A stretch of 6,954 nt of DNA from Gammaproteobacteria bacterium (GTDB taxonomy: Bacteria > Pseudomonadota > Gammaproteobacteria > Steroidobacterales > Steroidobacteraceae), in the NCBI GenBank assembly GCA_025350345.1, contig JANXYA010000364.1, forward strand, positions 1-6,954, given 5' to 3'. This document shows, one piece after another, positions 1-5,945 of the stretch. The notes below the pieces were generated by a model. That model made no database searches. It was given only the letters and a program-made list of their open reading frames with translations, and was not told the origin of the DNA. How positions within the stretch are numbered: position 1 is the stretch's first letter; each line of letters starts with the position of its first letter. The position numbers were made by a program, and so were the translations under genes.

Positions 1-216
1 GTCCGCATTGAACGTCGCATCCTCAAGGTGCTAAAGGCACTCGCCGCCTACAAGAATATGACGCTGGGCGACCTGCTGGAAGGCATCGTCCTGCACGCCT
101 TCGAGGGCAAGGCGGCGTTTTCAGCGCCCACCGTGCGCAAGATCGCCGAGCTCAAGGCCATCTACGAGCTCGACCTGGACGCGCGCGCAAGTCATCGGCT
201 GAGGGAGAAGCCATGA
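1..216 (+). CDS. Small putative ribbon-helix-helix protein, 5' partial
   Basis: The reading frame is open from base 1 and ends at TGA 214-216, so the true start lies upstream; a GTG at 28 exists but the frame continues before it (VRIERRILKVLKALAAY). The visible 71 residues begin with a basic, beta-prone stretch (VRIERRILKVL), followed by KNMTLGDLLEGIVLHAFEG, which reads like the helix-turn-helix half of a CopG/Arc-type ribbon-helix-helix domain, then a charged helical tail (TVRKIAELKAIYELDL). Such proteins usually bind DNA as dimers and often autoregulate. The stop overlaps the next start by 4 bp (ATGA), so the two genes are probably one transcript and translationally coupled. The RHH assignment is from pattern only; an uncharacterised helical protein is the alternative. 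Confidence 0.6.
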   Translation, partial: VRIERRILKVLKALAAYKNMTLGDLLEGIVLHAFEGKAAFSAPTVRKIAELKAIYELDLDARASHRLREKP

Positions 217-620
217 CCGACGAGGAATTCCTGCGGGCGCTGGAATGCGGGGAGCTGGCGGAGGCGGAATTCGGGCACACCGCGCATGTTCGAGCGGCCT
301 ACCTGTGCCTGCGGCAGGGCGACTTTGCGGTGGCGCTGGGGCGCATGCGCGCTGCCATCCGCAGCCATGCGGGCCGGCTGGGCAAGGTTGACCGATATCA
401 CGAGACGATTACGGTCGCCTACCTGGCGCTGATCCAGCAGCACATCTGCCAGCGCGGTGACGGGGGCGGCTGGCCGGGCTTCGCCCGGGAGAATCCCGAG
501 TTATTTCAGCCCGAACTGCTGCTGCATTTCTATCCGCGCGCGCAACTTCAATCCGAGCTGGCTCGCCAGGTGTTTCTACTGCCCTGTCCGGCCGTGCCAC
601 GGGGCGGCGGGTGCGCCTGA
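213..620 (+). CDS. Conserved protein of unknown function (135 aa)
   Basis: It starts at ATG 213 inside the ATGA overlap with the upstream gene and has a purine-rich ribosome site just before it (GAGGGAG, 201-207), which fixes the start. The protein has no signal peptide or membrane segment and should be cytoplasmic and mostly helical. Striking segments are MTDEEFLRALECGEL at the N-terminus, GHTAHVRAAYLCLRQGDF (residues about 21-38) with two His residues, RYHETITVAYLAL (about 61-73), and a C-terminal region ending in an aromatic and proline-rich tail (LLLHFYPR...). The H-x2-H and YHET segments look like conserved, possibly functional polar sites in an otherwise helical bundle. I recognise it as the kind of small hypothetical seen across proteobacteria but cannot name a function. 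Its pairing with the RHH-like gene suggests a joint role; that is inference. Confidence 0.7.
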   Translation: MTDEEFLRALECGELAEAEFGHTAHVRAAYLCLRQGDFAVALGRMRAAIRSHAGRLGKVDRYHETITVAYLALIQQHICQRGDGGGWPGFARENPELFQPELLLHFYPRAQLQSELARQVFLLPCPAVPRGGGCA

Positions 621-958
621 TCCTGGCGAGTGCGCGCGGCTTGCTGAGCGGGTGGCTCATTGCGCTCACATTGCCCCTGCTGTTCGCTCCCCACACCATT
701 GGCGCCTGGACCGCGGCGGGACTCGGGAGCGCCTCGCGAGTGCTCCTTGCCGTGCTCGAGTTGCTGGGTGCCGCGCTTTTTGCCTTCGAGACCCCGCTGC
801 TCGCCGGTCTTGTTCTATTGATCGTGTCATTTACCGCCGCCGGAGTCGTGCATCTGCACCATGGCGAAATGCCCTGGTGGCTGGTCGTGTATTCGCTGGT
901 CGCGATGTTGCTCTGGCGCTTTACCGTGCGTGTCAGGTGCGCGGGCGCTCGGGCTTAG
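611..958 (+). CDS. Small four-helix inner-membrane protein, possibly DoxX-like
   Basis: GTG at 611 overlaps the end of the previous gene by 10 bp, and the frame runs 115 codons to TAG 956-958. There is no clear Shine-Dalgarno sequence, so translation is probably coupled to the upstream gene; a TTG at 641 is the next alternative start. Hydrophobic segments lie at about residues 10-26, 42-59, 62-80 and 88-102, separated by short polar turns. The second and third contain LLAVLELLGAALFAF and LAGLVLLIVSFTAAGVVHL followed by HHGEMPWW. The ELLG turn, the H-x-HHGE loop and the last hydrophobic helix recall the DoxX/DoxX-like family, but the match is by eye and weak. No catalytic or transport function can be deduced. 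A hairpin overlaps the stop codon. Confidence 0.6.
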   Translation: MRLILASARGLLSGWLIALTLPLLFAPHTIGAWTAAGLGSASRVLLAVLELLGAALFAFETPLLAGLVLLIVSFTAAGVVHLHHGEMPWWLVVYSLVAMLLWRFTVRVRCAGARA

Positions 959-966
959 GGCGCCCG
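942..966 (+). terminator. GC-rich hairpin over the stop of the membrane-protein gene
   Basis: CGGGCGC (942-948) and GCGCCCG (960-966) form a perfect 7-bp stem with an 11-nt loop that contains the TAG stop. No T-run follows, so it is at best a weak intrinsic terminator or a 3'-end-stabilising structure. It lies just upstream of a candidate promoter, consistent with a transcription-unit boundary here. Confidence 0.3.
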
Positions 967-975
967 GGCGTCCGG

Positions 976-1003
976 TTGAGTCCTGCGGTGGTTGCGTTAT
1001 TCT
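976..1003 (+). promoter_or_regulatory. Candidate sigma-70 promoter for the molybdoenzyme gene
   Basis: TTGAGT (976-981) and TATTCT (998-1003) are separated by 16 bp; each matches 4 of 6 consensus positions. A transcript would begin near 1010. That lies downstream of the TTG codon at 992 and about 27 nt before the GTG at 1037, so if this promoter is real the protein must start at the GTG. There is no experimental support. Confidence 0.35.
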
Positions 1004-1036
1004 GGCTGCACCCTCATAGCGGATCGCCCCAAACCT

Positions 1037-3070
1037 GTGGAAAAGGCCAGCGTCTGTCCCCTCGATTGCCCGGATACCTGCAGCCTCACCGTGACGGTCG
1101 AGGCCGATCAGGTCATGGCGGTGCGGGGCTCCAAGGTCAATCCCATCACCCACGGCGCCGTCTGCGCCAAGGTGGCGCATCACTATCCGGAGTTCGTGCA
1201 CGGCCCGAACCGCCTGCGCCATCCCCTGAAGCGCGTCGGCCCCAAGGGCACGGGCCAGTTCGCGCGGATTTCCTGGGAGGAGGCGCTCGACACCATTCAC
1301 GAGCGCGTCAGCGGCGTCATCGATCGCCATGGCCCGCAGGCGCTCCTGCCGCTCAACTACGCCGGACCGCACGGGATGCTCGCGGGCGATTCGATGTCGC
1401 TGCGCTTCTTTCACCGCATCGGCGCATCGCTCCTGAACCGCAGCCCGCTGTGCGGTGGTATCCGCAGCGCGGCCTACGCCGGCACCTTCGGTGCGACCCC
1501 GGGAACGCCGCTCCAGCAGGTGAGCCAGGCGCAGCTCATCATCGTCTGGGGAAACAATGCGACGAGCTGCAACCTGCACCTCATGCGGCAAATCAATGCC
1601 GCCAAGCACCAGGGCGCGAAGCTGGTCGTGATCGACCCGCGCCGCGTCCGGGTGGCCGAGCAGGCCCACCTGCATCTGGCGGTCCGGCCAGGCACGGATG
1701 TAGTGCTGGCCTGGGCAATCGCGGTGGAGCTGGAGCGGATTGGCGGTCTCGATCAGGCCTTCATCGCCGAGCACGTGCTGGGCTTTGACGCCTTCATGGC
1801 AGCGGCGCGCGCCTATCCGGCCGAGCGCGCGGCGGACATCTGTGGCGTCGCGCTGGAAGATATCCGCACGCTGGCGCAGTGGTATCGCGACGCCACACCC
1901 GCGGTCATCGCCTGGGGCAATGGCCTGGAGCGCAACCGGAACGGGGGGTCGGGGTTGCGGGCCATTGCCGCCCTGCCCGCGCTCGCCGGCAAGTTTGGCG
2001 TGGCCGGCGGCGGACTCGTGGGTGGGGCGGGCCACGCTTTTCCGAAGACGCTGGATAAGCTGACGCGGAGCGAGTGGGCGCGGCCGGAGACACGCACGCT
2101 CAACATCATCGACGTCGGGCGGCTGCTGCTCGATGAAGAGCTGGACCCGCCGCTCAAGGCCCTGTTTATCTACAACCACAATCCGCTGATCGTCCACCCG
2201 GACCAGAACCGCCTGAGGCGGGGACTGGCGCGCGAAGACCTGTTCATCGTCGGCATCGAAGTGGCGATGACCGACAGCATGGCCTACGCGGACGTGATCC
2301 TGCCGGCCTGCACGCACTTCGAGCACGCGGATCTCTACGCGGCCTACGGCCAGCAGTATCTGCAGCGCGCCGAGCCGGTCATTGCGCCGGTGGGCGAGAG
2401 CCTGCCGAACACCGAGATATTTCGCCGGCTCGCCGCCCGCTTTGGCTTCCAGGATGCGGCCTTCAGGCAGACCGATGCCGAGCTGATGGACGATGCACTG
2501 AATGCCGATGATCCGCGCATGCAGGGCCTGCGAGCGAGCGCCGTGCCCGTCGAGCGCGCGATCCGCATGGAATTTTCCGGGCAGGAGCCGATACTGTTCC
2601 GGAACGTGTCGCCGCGTACGCCCAGCGGCAAGATCGAGCTGGAGTCCGCGATGCTGGGGGCGCGATTCGGGGCGGCCCTGCCGAGCTTTCAGCCGCTGAG
2701 TTCAGCCTATCCGTTGACGCTCATCACACCGGCCTCCGACCAGCGCATCACTTCCACCTTTGGTGGGCTTAGCGCCAGTGACGCCACGCCCGTGCTGGAG
2801 ATGAATCCGGCTGACGCCGCGGCGCGCGGTCTGCTCGATGGGTCGTCCGTGAGAGTGTGGAACGAGCTGGGCGAGGTCTTCCTGCCGCTGCGCATCAGCG
2901 CGGCCGTGCGTCCCGGCGTGGTCAGTTCGGACAAGGGCGCCTGGTTGCGGACGAGCTCGAACGGCCAGACGGTGTCCGCGCTGGCCCCGACGCACAAGGC
3001 CGACCTCGCCGAGGGGGCCTGTTTTAACGATACGCGCGTCGATGTTGCCGCGCCGCAGAGCCAGGTGTAG
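1037..3070 (+). CDS. Molybdopterin-dependent 4Fe-4S oxidoreductase (DMSO reductase superfamily, COG0243)
   Basis: This is a 677-residue catalytic subunit that should bind a bis-molybdopterin guanine dinucleotide cofactor and one 4Fe-4S cluster. Cluster ligands are Cys7, Cys11, Cys15 (CPLDCPDTC) and Cys43, followed by Lys45, equivalent to the electron-relay Lys44 of E. coli FdhF. Cys139 (SPLCGG) sits at the place of the FdhF Mo-ligand SeCys140. The central domain holds IVWGNN, YNHNPLIVHPDQNRL and the YADVILPA signature. The C-terminal dinucleotide-binding domain runs from about residue 558 (YPLTLITPASDQ). There is no twin-arginine signal, so it is cytoplasmic. No electron-transfer partner, chaperone or cofactor gene is adjacent. 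I prefer GTG 1037 because it places the Cys residues at FdhF-like positions; a TTG at 992 would add 15 residues. Neither start has a good ribosome site. The substrate is unknown; the residue after Cys139 is Gly, not the His of formate dehydrogenases. Confidence 0.92.
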   Translation: MEKASVCPLDCPDTCSLTVTVEADQVMAVRGSKVNPITHGAVCAKVAHHYPEFVHGPNRLRHPLKRVGPKGTGQFARISWEEALDTIHERVSGVIDRHGPQALLPLNYAGPHGMLAGDSMSLRFFHRIGASLLNRSPLCGGIRSAAYAGTFGATPGTPLQQVSQAQLIIVWGNNATSCNLHLMRQINAAKHQGAKLVVIDPRRVRVAEQAHLHLAVRPGTDVVLAWAIAVELERIGGLDQAFIAEHVLGFDAFMAAARAYPAERAADICGVALEDIRTLAQWYRDATPAVIAWGNGLERNRNGGSGLRAIAALPALAGKFGVAGGGLVGGAGHAFPKTLDKLTRSEWARPETRTLNIIDVGRLLLDEELDPPLKALFIYNHNPLIVHPDQNRLRRGLAREDLFIVGIEVAMTDSMAYADVILPACTHFEHADLYAAYGQQYLQRAEPVIAPVGESLPNTEIFRRLAARFGFQDAAFRQTDAELMDDALNADDPRMQGLRASAVPVERAIRMEFSGQEPILFRNVSPRTPSGKIELESAMLGARFGAALPSFQPLSSAYPLTLITPASDQRITSTFGGLSASDATPVLEMNPADAAARGLLDGSSVRVWNELGEVFLPLRISAAVRPGVVSSDKGAWLRTSSNGQTVSALAPTHKADLAEGACFNDTRVDVAAPQSQV

Positions 3071-3080
3071 CGCCCCTAAG

Positions 3081-3113
3081 AGTCGCCTTTCGGCGTCACC
3101 CTAAACGGCGACT
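3081..3113 (+). terminator. Hairpin after the molybdoenzyme gene
   Basis: AGTCGCC (3081-3087) pairs with GGCGACT (3107-3113), a perfect 7-bp stem with a 19-nt loop, starting 10 bp after the stop. A second pairing is possible inside it (CGCC 3084-3087 with GGCG 3092-3095, loop TTTC), exclusive of the first. No T-run follows, so it is a weak terminator candidate. The remaining intergenic sequence to 3209 shows no gene. Confidence 0.35.
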
Positions 3114-3209
3114 TCGGGCTCTGCATCACAGATTACCCAAACCGTTCACGGGATTCCGGACCGTAGCGGCTTAGGATTCCTTCTCAGGAGTCGCAGGCCG
3201 GAGCCGACC

Positions 3210-3599
3210 ATGTCTATCCGCGCAATCTGCCTTGGGGCCATGGCCGCCGCTGTGAGCGGCGCCGTGCTGCTGGCCGGGTGCTCAGCCCGGGCCGGCAACC
3301 ACGCCGGCATGACAGGAGCGGTACACGCCGCCGCGGCACAGCGCATCGTCCTTGATCCCGTTACCCATCTGGCGACTTCCGTGGACCCGGCCGACGCGGC
3401 AGCGATTGCGCCCGGTTCAGGCGCCAGCGAAGTTTCAGGCCGACGCACCTTGCCCGCTGTGCCGGAAGAAGTGCGGCTTCCCGATGGCACCGTCGGGGTG
3501 AAGGTGGCGCAACAGTACTTCCACACGATCATCGTGTGCCGCCAGCGTGACGGCAGTTTTTCCACGCAGTGTCCGGCGGTGGCGGCGCCGGGGCCGTGA
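3210..3599 (+). CDS. Outer-membrane lipoprotein, post-PEP-CTERM-1-like
   Basis: ATG 3210 is preceded by GGAG (3200-3203) at good spacing. The 129-residue product has a short basic N-terminus, a hydrophobic core and the lipobox L21-A22-G23-C24, so it should be lipid-anchored at Cys24. Ser25 at the +2 position favours export to the outer membrane. The mature part contains LDPVTHLATSVDPADAAAIAP (about 47-67), which resembles the DP-x-TG...E-A-x-x-L segment of post-PEP-CTERM-1 proteins, and a C-terminal unit with IIVCRQRDGSFSTQC. That last pattern, a short beta strand, DGS and then Cys, is also typical of the family. Cys110 and Cys121 could form a disulfide. The stop overlaps the next gene's GTG by 4 bp, so lipoprotein and protease are probably made together; a role as partner, inhibitor or anchor of the protease is inference. 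Confidence 0.75.
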   Translation: MSIRAICLGAMAAAVSGAVLLAGCSARAGNHAGMTGAVHAAAAQRIVLDPVTHLATSVDPADAAAIAPGSGASEVSGRRTLPAVPEEVRLPDGTVGVKVAQQYFHTIIVCRQRDGSFSTQCPAVAAPGP

Positions 3600-5002
3600 G
3601 CAGCACGTTCGCCCGCCCGCTCCTGGTGCTGCTGGGCCTGGCCTCTGTCGGCGTGGCGCCGGCGGCTACCCTCACCATCCAGGTGTTGGACGCCGCGGGC
3701 ACGGGCTTCAACGATCCGGCGCCATTCACACCGATCGGCGGCAACAATGCCACGACGCTGGGTGCGGCGCGGCTCAATGTCTTCACGCAAGCCGCCCGCC
3801 TGTGGGGAAAGCTCATCAACAGCCCCGTGAATATCGTCGTCGAGGCCAGCTTCGCCCCGCTCAGCTGCAGCGCAACGACCGGCGAGCTCGGATCGGCCGG
3901 ACCGCTGTGGGTTTTCCACGATTTTCCGGGCGCACCGCTCGCCGGTGTCTTCTATCCCGCCGCGCTCGCCGATGCCCTGTCGGGCCAGAATCTGGCGGGC
4001 AAGGACGATATCACGGCGCAGTTCAACAGCACGATCAACGGCACGCCGGGCTGCCTCGGCGGCGGTTATTTCTACTACGGCTTCGATCATCAGCTGAGCG
4101 GCCACAATGACGGGCGCAGCTACGTCGCTGACCTGCTGGGCGTCGTGCTGCACGAACTCGGACACGGCCTGGGCTTCGTGTCCATCGTCGACCAGAACGG
4201 CATGGGTGTCACGGGCACCGACAACGTCACGCGCCTGGGCGTGTACGAGCAGTTCCTGTACGAGGAATCGCTGAGCATGTTCTGGCCGCAGTTGACCGCC
4301 GCGCAGCGCGCGCAGTCCGAGATCGGGCAGTCCGCGGCGGGCAACGCGGTCCTGGTCTGGAACGCCCCGCAGGTCAACGGCAATCTCGCGCGCCTCACTC
4401 AGGGCCTCAGCGCCGGCGGGCACCTGAAGTTGTATACGCCCTCGACCTACGATGCGAGTTCCTCGGTCTCGCACTGGGACAGCAGCGCCACGCCCGACCT
4501 GCTGATGGAGCCGCGTTACAGTTCGACCACCGGCGATCACACCGATATGACCACCTGCGCCCTGTACGACATGGGGTGGACGGGAAATCGCTGCCCTGAT
4601 GGCGTCAATGCCCAGGCGCTGTCGGTGAACGTGAACAAGGATACGGTGCAGACCATCACGCTCAGCGCGAGTGACGGTGATGGTGACGTGCTCACCTACG
4701 CCATCGTGACCGCGCCGGCCCATGGCACTCTCGGAGCGCTGAATGGCGCAACGGTGACCTACACGCCGGCCAGCGGGTACACCGGGGCCGATCAGTTCAG
4801 CTTCATGGCGAGCGATGCGCTGGTGAGTTCCAATACGGCGAACGTGTCCATCACCGTGGTCGTGCCGACGGGCAGTGGCGGTGGCACCGGCGGTGCGACC
4901 ACCGGCAGCAGTGGCGGTGGCGGAGCGATGGACCTGCTCTCGCTCCTGGCGCTGGCTCTCGCTATCCTCAGGCCGCTACGCCGACGCGCGCTTGCGCATT
5001 GA
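3596..5002 (+). CDS. Secreted zinc metalloprotease with Ig-like domain and GlyGly-CTERM-like tail
   Basis: I start it at GTG 3596, which forms a GTGA overlap with the lipoprotein stop and gives a clean signal peptide (MSSTFARPLLVLLGLASVGV, AxA at 21-23); a GTG at 3569 would add nine Gly-rich residues. The 468-residue product carries HELGH at 186-190 within HELGHGLGF. His186 and His190 should bind zinc and Glu187 act as the general base. The usual metzincin third ligand at +10 is Ser196; instead SHWD (His293) and LMEP (Met304) lie about 100 residues on, as in leishmanolysin-type M8 enzymes. The catalytic part ends near YDMGW. Residues about 340-424 form a bacterial Ig/cadherin-like domain (DGDGD, YTPASGYTGADQFSF). 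A Gly/Ser/Thr linker leads to GGGGAMD (440-446), a hydrophobic stretch and RRR (462-464), which looks like a GlyGly-CTERM signal cut by rhombosortase. Substrate unknown. Confidence 0.88.
   Translation: MSSTFARPLLVLLGLASVGVAPAATLTIQVLDAAGTGFNDPAPFTPIGGNNATTLGAARLNVFTQAARLWGKLINSPVNIVVEASFAPLSCSATTGELGSAGPLWVFHDFPGAPLAGVFYPAALADALSGQNLAGKDDITAQFNSTINGTPGCLGGGYFYYGFDHQLSGHNDGRSYVADLLGVVLHELGHGLGFVSIVDQNGMGVTGTDNVTRLGVYEQFLYEESLSMFWPQLTAAQRAQSEIGQSAAGNAVLVWNAPQVNGNLARLTQGLSAGGHLKLYTPSTYDASSSVSHWDSSATPDLLMEPRYSSTTGDHTDMTTCALYDMGWTGNRCPDGVNAQALSVNVNKDTVQTITLSASDGDGDVLTYAIVTAPAHGTLGALNGATVTYTPASGYTGADQFSFMASDALVSSNTANVSITVVVPTGSGGGTGGATTGSSGGGGAMDLLSLLALALAILRPLRRRALAH
4870..4924 (+). repeat. Low-complexity GGC/GGT linker
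   Basis: This stretch is built from imperfect copies of GGCAGTGGCGGTGGC and related GGC/GGT/ACC codons. In the protease frame it encodes the Gly/Ser/Thr linker between the Ig-like domain and the sorting tail. Such tracts can change length by slippage, but nothing shows that this has happened here. Confidence 0.6.
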
Positions 5003-5789
5003 TGGCCGCGCGCCAGTCAGCCAGCTGCCAGAGGCGCAACTCGCCACTGTGATCCTCGATGAGCGCGGAGCAATTCTCCACCCAGTCGCCGGTATTGCAG
5101 TAGCGCACCCCGCAGCGTTCCGTGTCCGCCGGGCGGTGAATGTGGCCGCAAACGATGCCGTCGACCCCACGGCGCACCGCAGCCTGGGCGGCGGCCTCCT
5201 CGAAGCGGTGCACGTAGGTCATGGCGTTGCCAACCTTCGATTTCAGGTAGGTCGCCAGTGACCAGTACGGGAACCCGAACGCGCGACGGACACGATTCAA
5301 GCCCCGATTCAGGCCGAGCGACAGGTCGTACATTCCCGACCCGAGCGCCGCCAGCCAGCGGCTGCAATTCACGTTCGCATCGAATTCATCGCCATGGGAG
5401 ATGAGCATGCGGCGGCCGCGCTGGGTGGTGTGCACGTAGTCGCGGTGCACCTCCAGGTTGCCGAACACCGTGCCGTCCAGGTCGCGGAACTCCTCGTCAT
5501 GGTTTCCCGGGACGTAGATGATGCGCGTGCCATGCTTGGCCTTGCCGAGGAGCGTGCGCAGCACGTTGTTGTGCAGCTGCGGCCAGAAGAAATCGCGACG
5601 CATGTTCCAGACGTCGACAATGTCGCCGACCAGAAAGAGCTGCTGCATGTGCACGTGGTGCAGGAAGTCGAGCAGCAGGTCGGCGCGGCACTCCCGCGCA
5701 CCCAGGTGCACGTCCGAAAGAAAAACGCTGCGTACGTGAATGGCGTGGCGGGTGTGCATGTCCATGTGCACAGCCTGGGAGCTGGCCAT
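4968..5789 (-). CDS. LpxH-like metallophosphoesterase (UDP-2,3-diacylglucosamine diphosphatase family, COG2908)
   Basis: The 273-residue product has the full calcineurin-like metal-site motif set: SDVHLG (Asp26, His28), GDIVDVW (Asp56), PGNHD (Asn96, His97), SHGDEFD (His132) and GHIHRP (His216, His218). The family member LpxH hydrolyses UDP-2,3-diacylglucosamine to lipid X and UMP in lipid A synthesis, at the cytoplasmic face of the inner membrane. E. coli LpxH is about 240 residues; this longer form, with KSKVGNAMTYVHRFEEA (about 183-199) and YCNTGDWVEN (about 230-239), belongs to the broader COG2908 group, some members of which may not act on lipid A precursors, so I give no symbol. The start is ATG 5787-5789, though no ribosome site precedes it; ATG codons for residues 9 and 11 are alternatives. 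Its last 35 bp overlap the convergent protease gene. Confidence 0.85.
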   Translation of the reverse strand: MASSQAVHMDMHTRHAIHVRSVFLSDVHLGARECRADLLLDFLHHVHMQQLFLVGDIVDVWNMRRDFFWPQLHNNVLRTLLGKAKHGTRIIYVPGNHDEEFRDLDGTVFGNLEVHRDYVHTTQRGRRMLISHGDEFDANVNCSRWLAALGSGMYDLSLGLNRGLNRVRRAFGFPYWSLATYLKSKVGNAMTYVHRFEEAAAQAAVRRGVDGIVCGHIHRPADTERCGVRYCNTGDWVENCSALIEDHSGELRLWQLADWRAAINAQARVGVAA

Positions 5790-5803
5790 GGCAACAAGAT
5801 GTC

Positions 5804-5828
5804 GATTTCATTACAAAACAATGAAATC
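5804..5828. promoter_or_regulatory. Perfect 9-bp inverted repeat upstream of the phosphoesterase
   Basis: GATTTCATT (5804-5812) and AATGAAATC (5820-5828) are perfect inverted arms around the 7-bp spacer ACAAAAC, in a notably AT-rich patch of a GC-rich window. On the minus strand it ends 14 nt before the phosphoesterase ATG and covers a TGTAAT that could serve as a -10 box. It could be an operator or a leader hairpin that affects initiation of a gene with no visible Shine-Dalgarno sequence. Function is inferred. Confidence 0.5.
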
Positions 5829-5842
5829 AGGAGCTTAACAGT

Positions 5843-5868
5843 ACAAGCTTGTGTGTCACTGCAGTGAC
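5843..5868. promoter_or_regulatory. Two adjacent perfect palindromes, candidate operator
   Basis: ACAAGCTTGT (5843-5852) is a 10-bp palindrome and GTCACTGCAGTGAC (5855-5868) is a 14-bp palindrome; both are perfect and two bases apart. The second is centred about 45 bp before the likely start point set by the TATAAT at 5895, a common activator position. Its core CTGCAGTG recurs at 5877-5884. I cannot assign a regulator. Confidence 0.5.
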
Positions 5869-5894
5869 CGGGCGGCCTGCAGTGGCATCCTCCC

Positions 5895-5900
5895 TATAAT
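5895..5900 (+). promoter_or_regulatory. TATAAT -10 box for the cupin gene
   Basis: This is a perfect sigma-70 -10 hexamer 45 bp before the cupin GTG. At 16-18 bp upstream the sequence is GC-rich (around 5871-5878) with no recognisable -35 box. The promoter may therefore depend on a regulator bound at the palindrome 5855-5868. The transcript start would be near 5907. Confidence 0.5.
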
Positions 5901-5945
5901 CGCGGCAGGTCCGGCACCACCAGGTCGCCGCTTTGGGAGTCTGCC

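Noticed and set aside
961..970. CGCCCGGGCG palindrome
   Set aside because: It is a 10-bp palindrome of only G and C, frequent by chance here, and it overlaps the stem already described at 942-966.
457..1788. 443-codon plus-strand frame
   Set aside because: It overlaps three better-supported genes in another frame; its product is Arg/Pro/Gly-rich with no fold.
827..2326. 499-codon open frame on the minus strand
   Set aside because: It lies wholly antisense to the well-supported molybdoenzyme and the end of the membrane-protein gene. Its product is Arg/Asp/His-rich low-complexity with no recognisable domain, as expected for a shadow frame in GC-rich DNA.
3145..3177. Possible promoter TTCACG...TAGGAT before the lipoprotein gene
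   Set aside because: The spacer is 21 bp, too long, and both boxes are poor; no promoter is claimed.
3151..3180. Direct repeat GGATTCC (3151-3157 and 3174-3180)
   Set aside because: Two 7-bp copies 23 bp apart can arise by chance; there is no further symmetry or known site.
3146..4723. 525-codon open frame on the minus strand
   Set aside because: It is antisense to the lipoprotein and protease genes, which have signal peptides and motifs; the antisense product has no domain and a shadow-like composition.
5394..5867. 157-codon plus-strand frame rich in His and Val
   Set aside because: It is the mirror of the phosphoesterase gene; the repeated HVHV pattern comes from complementary codons of that gene.
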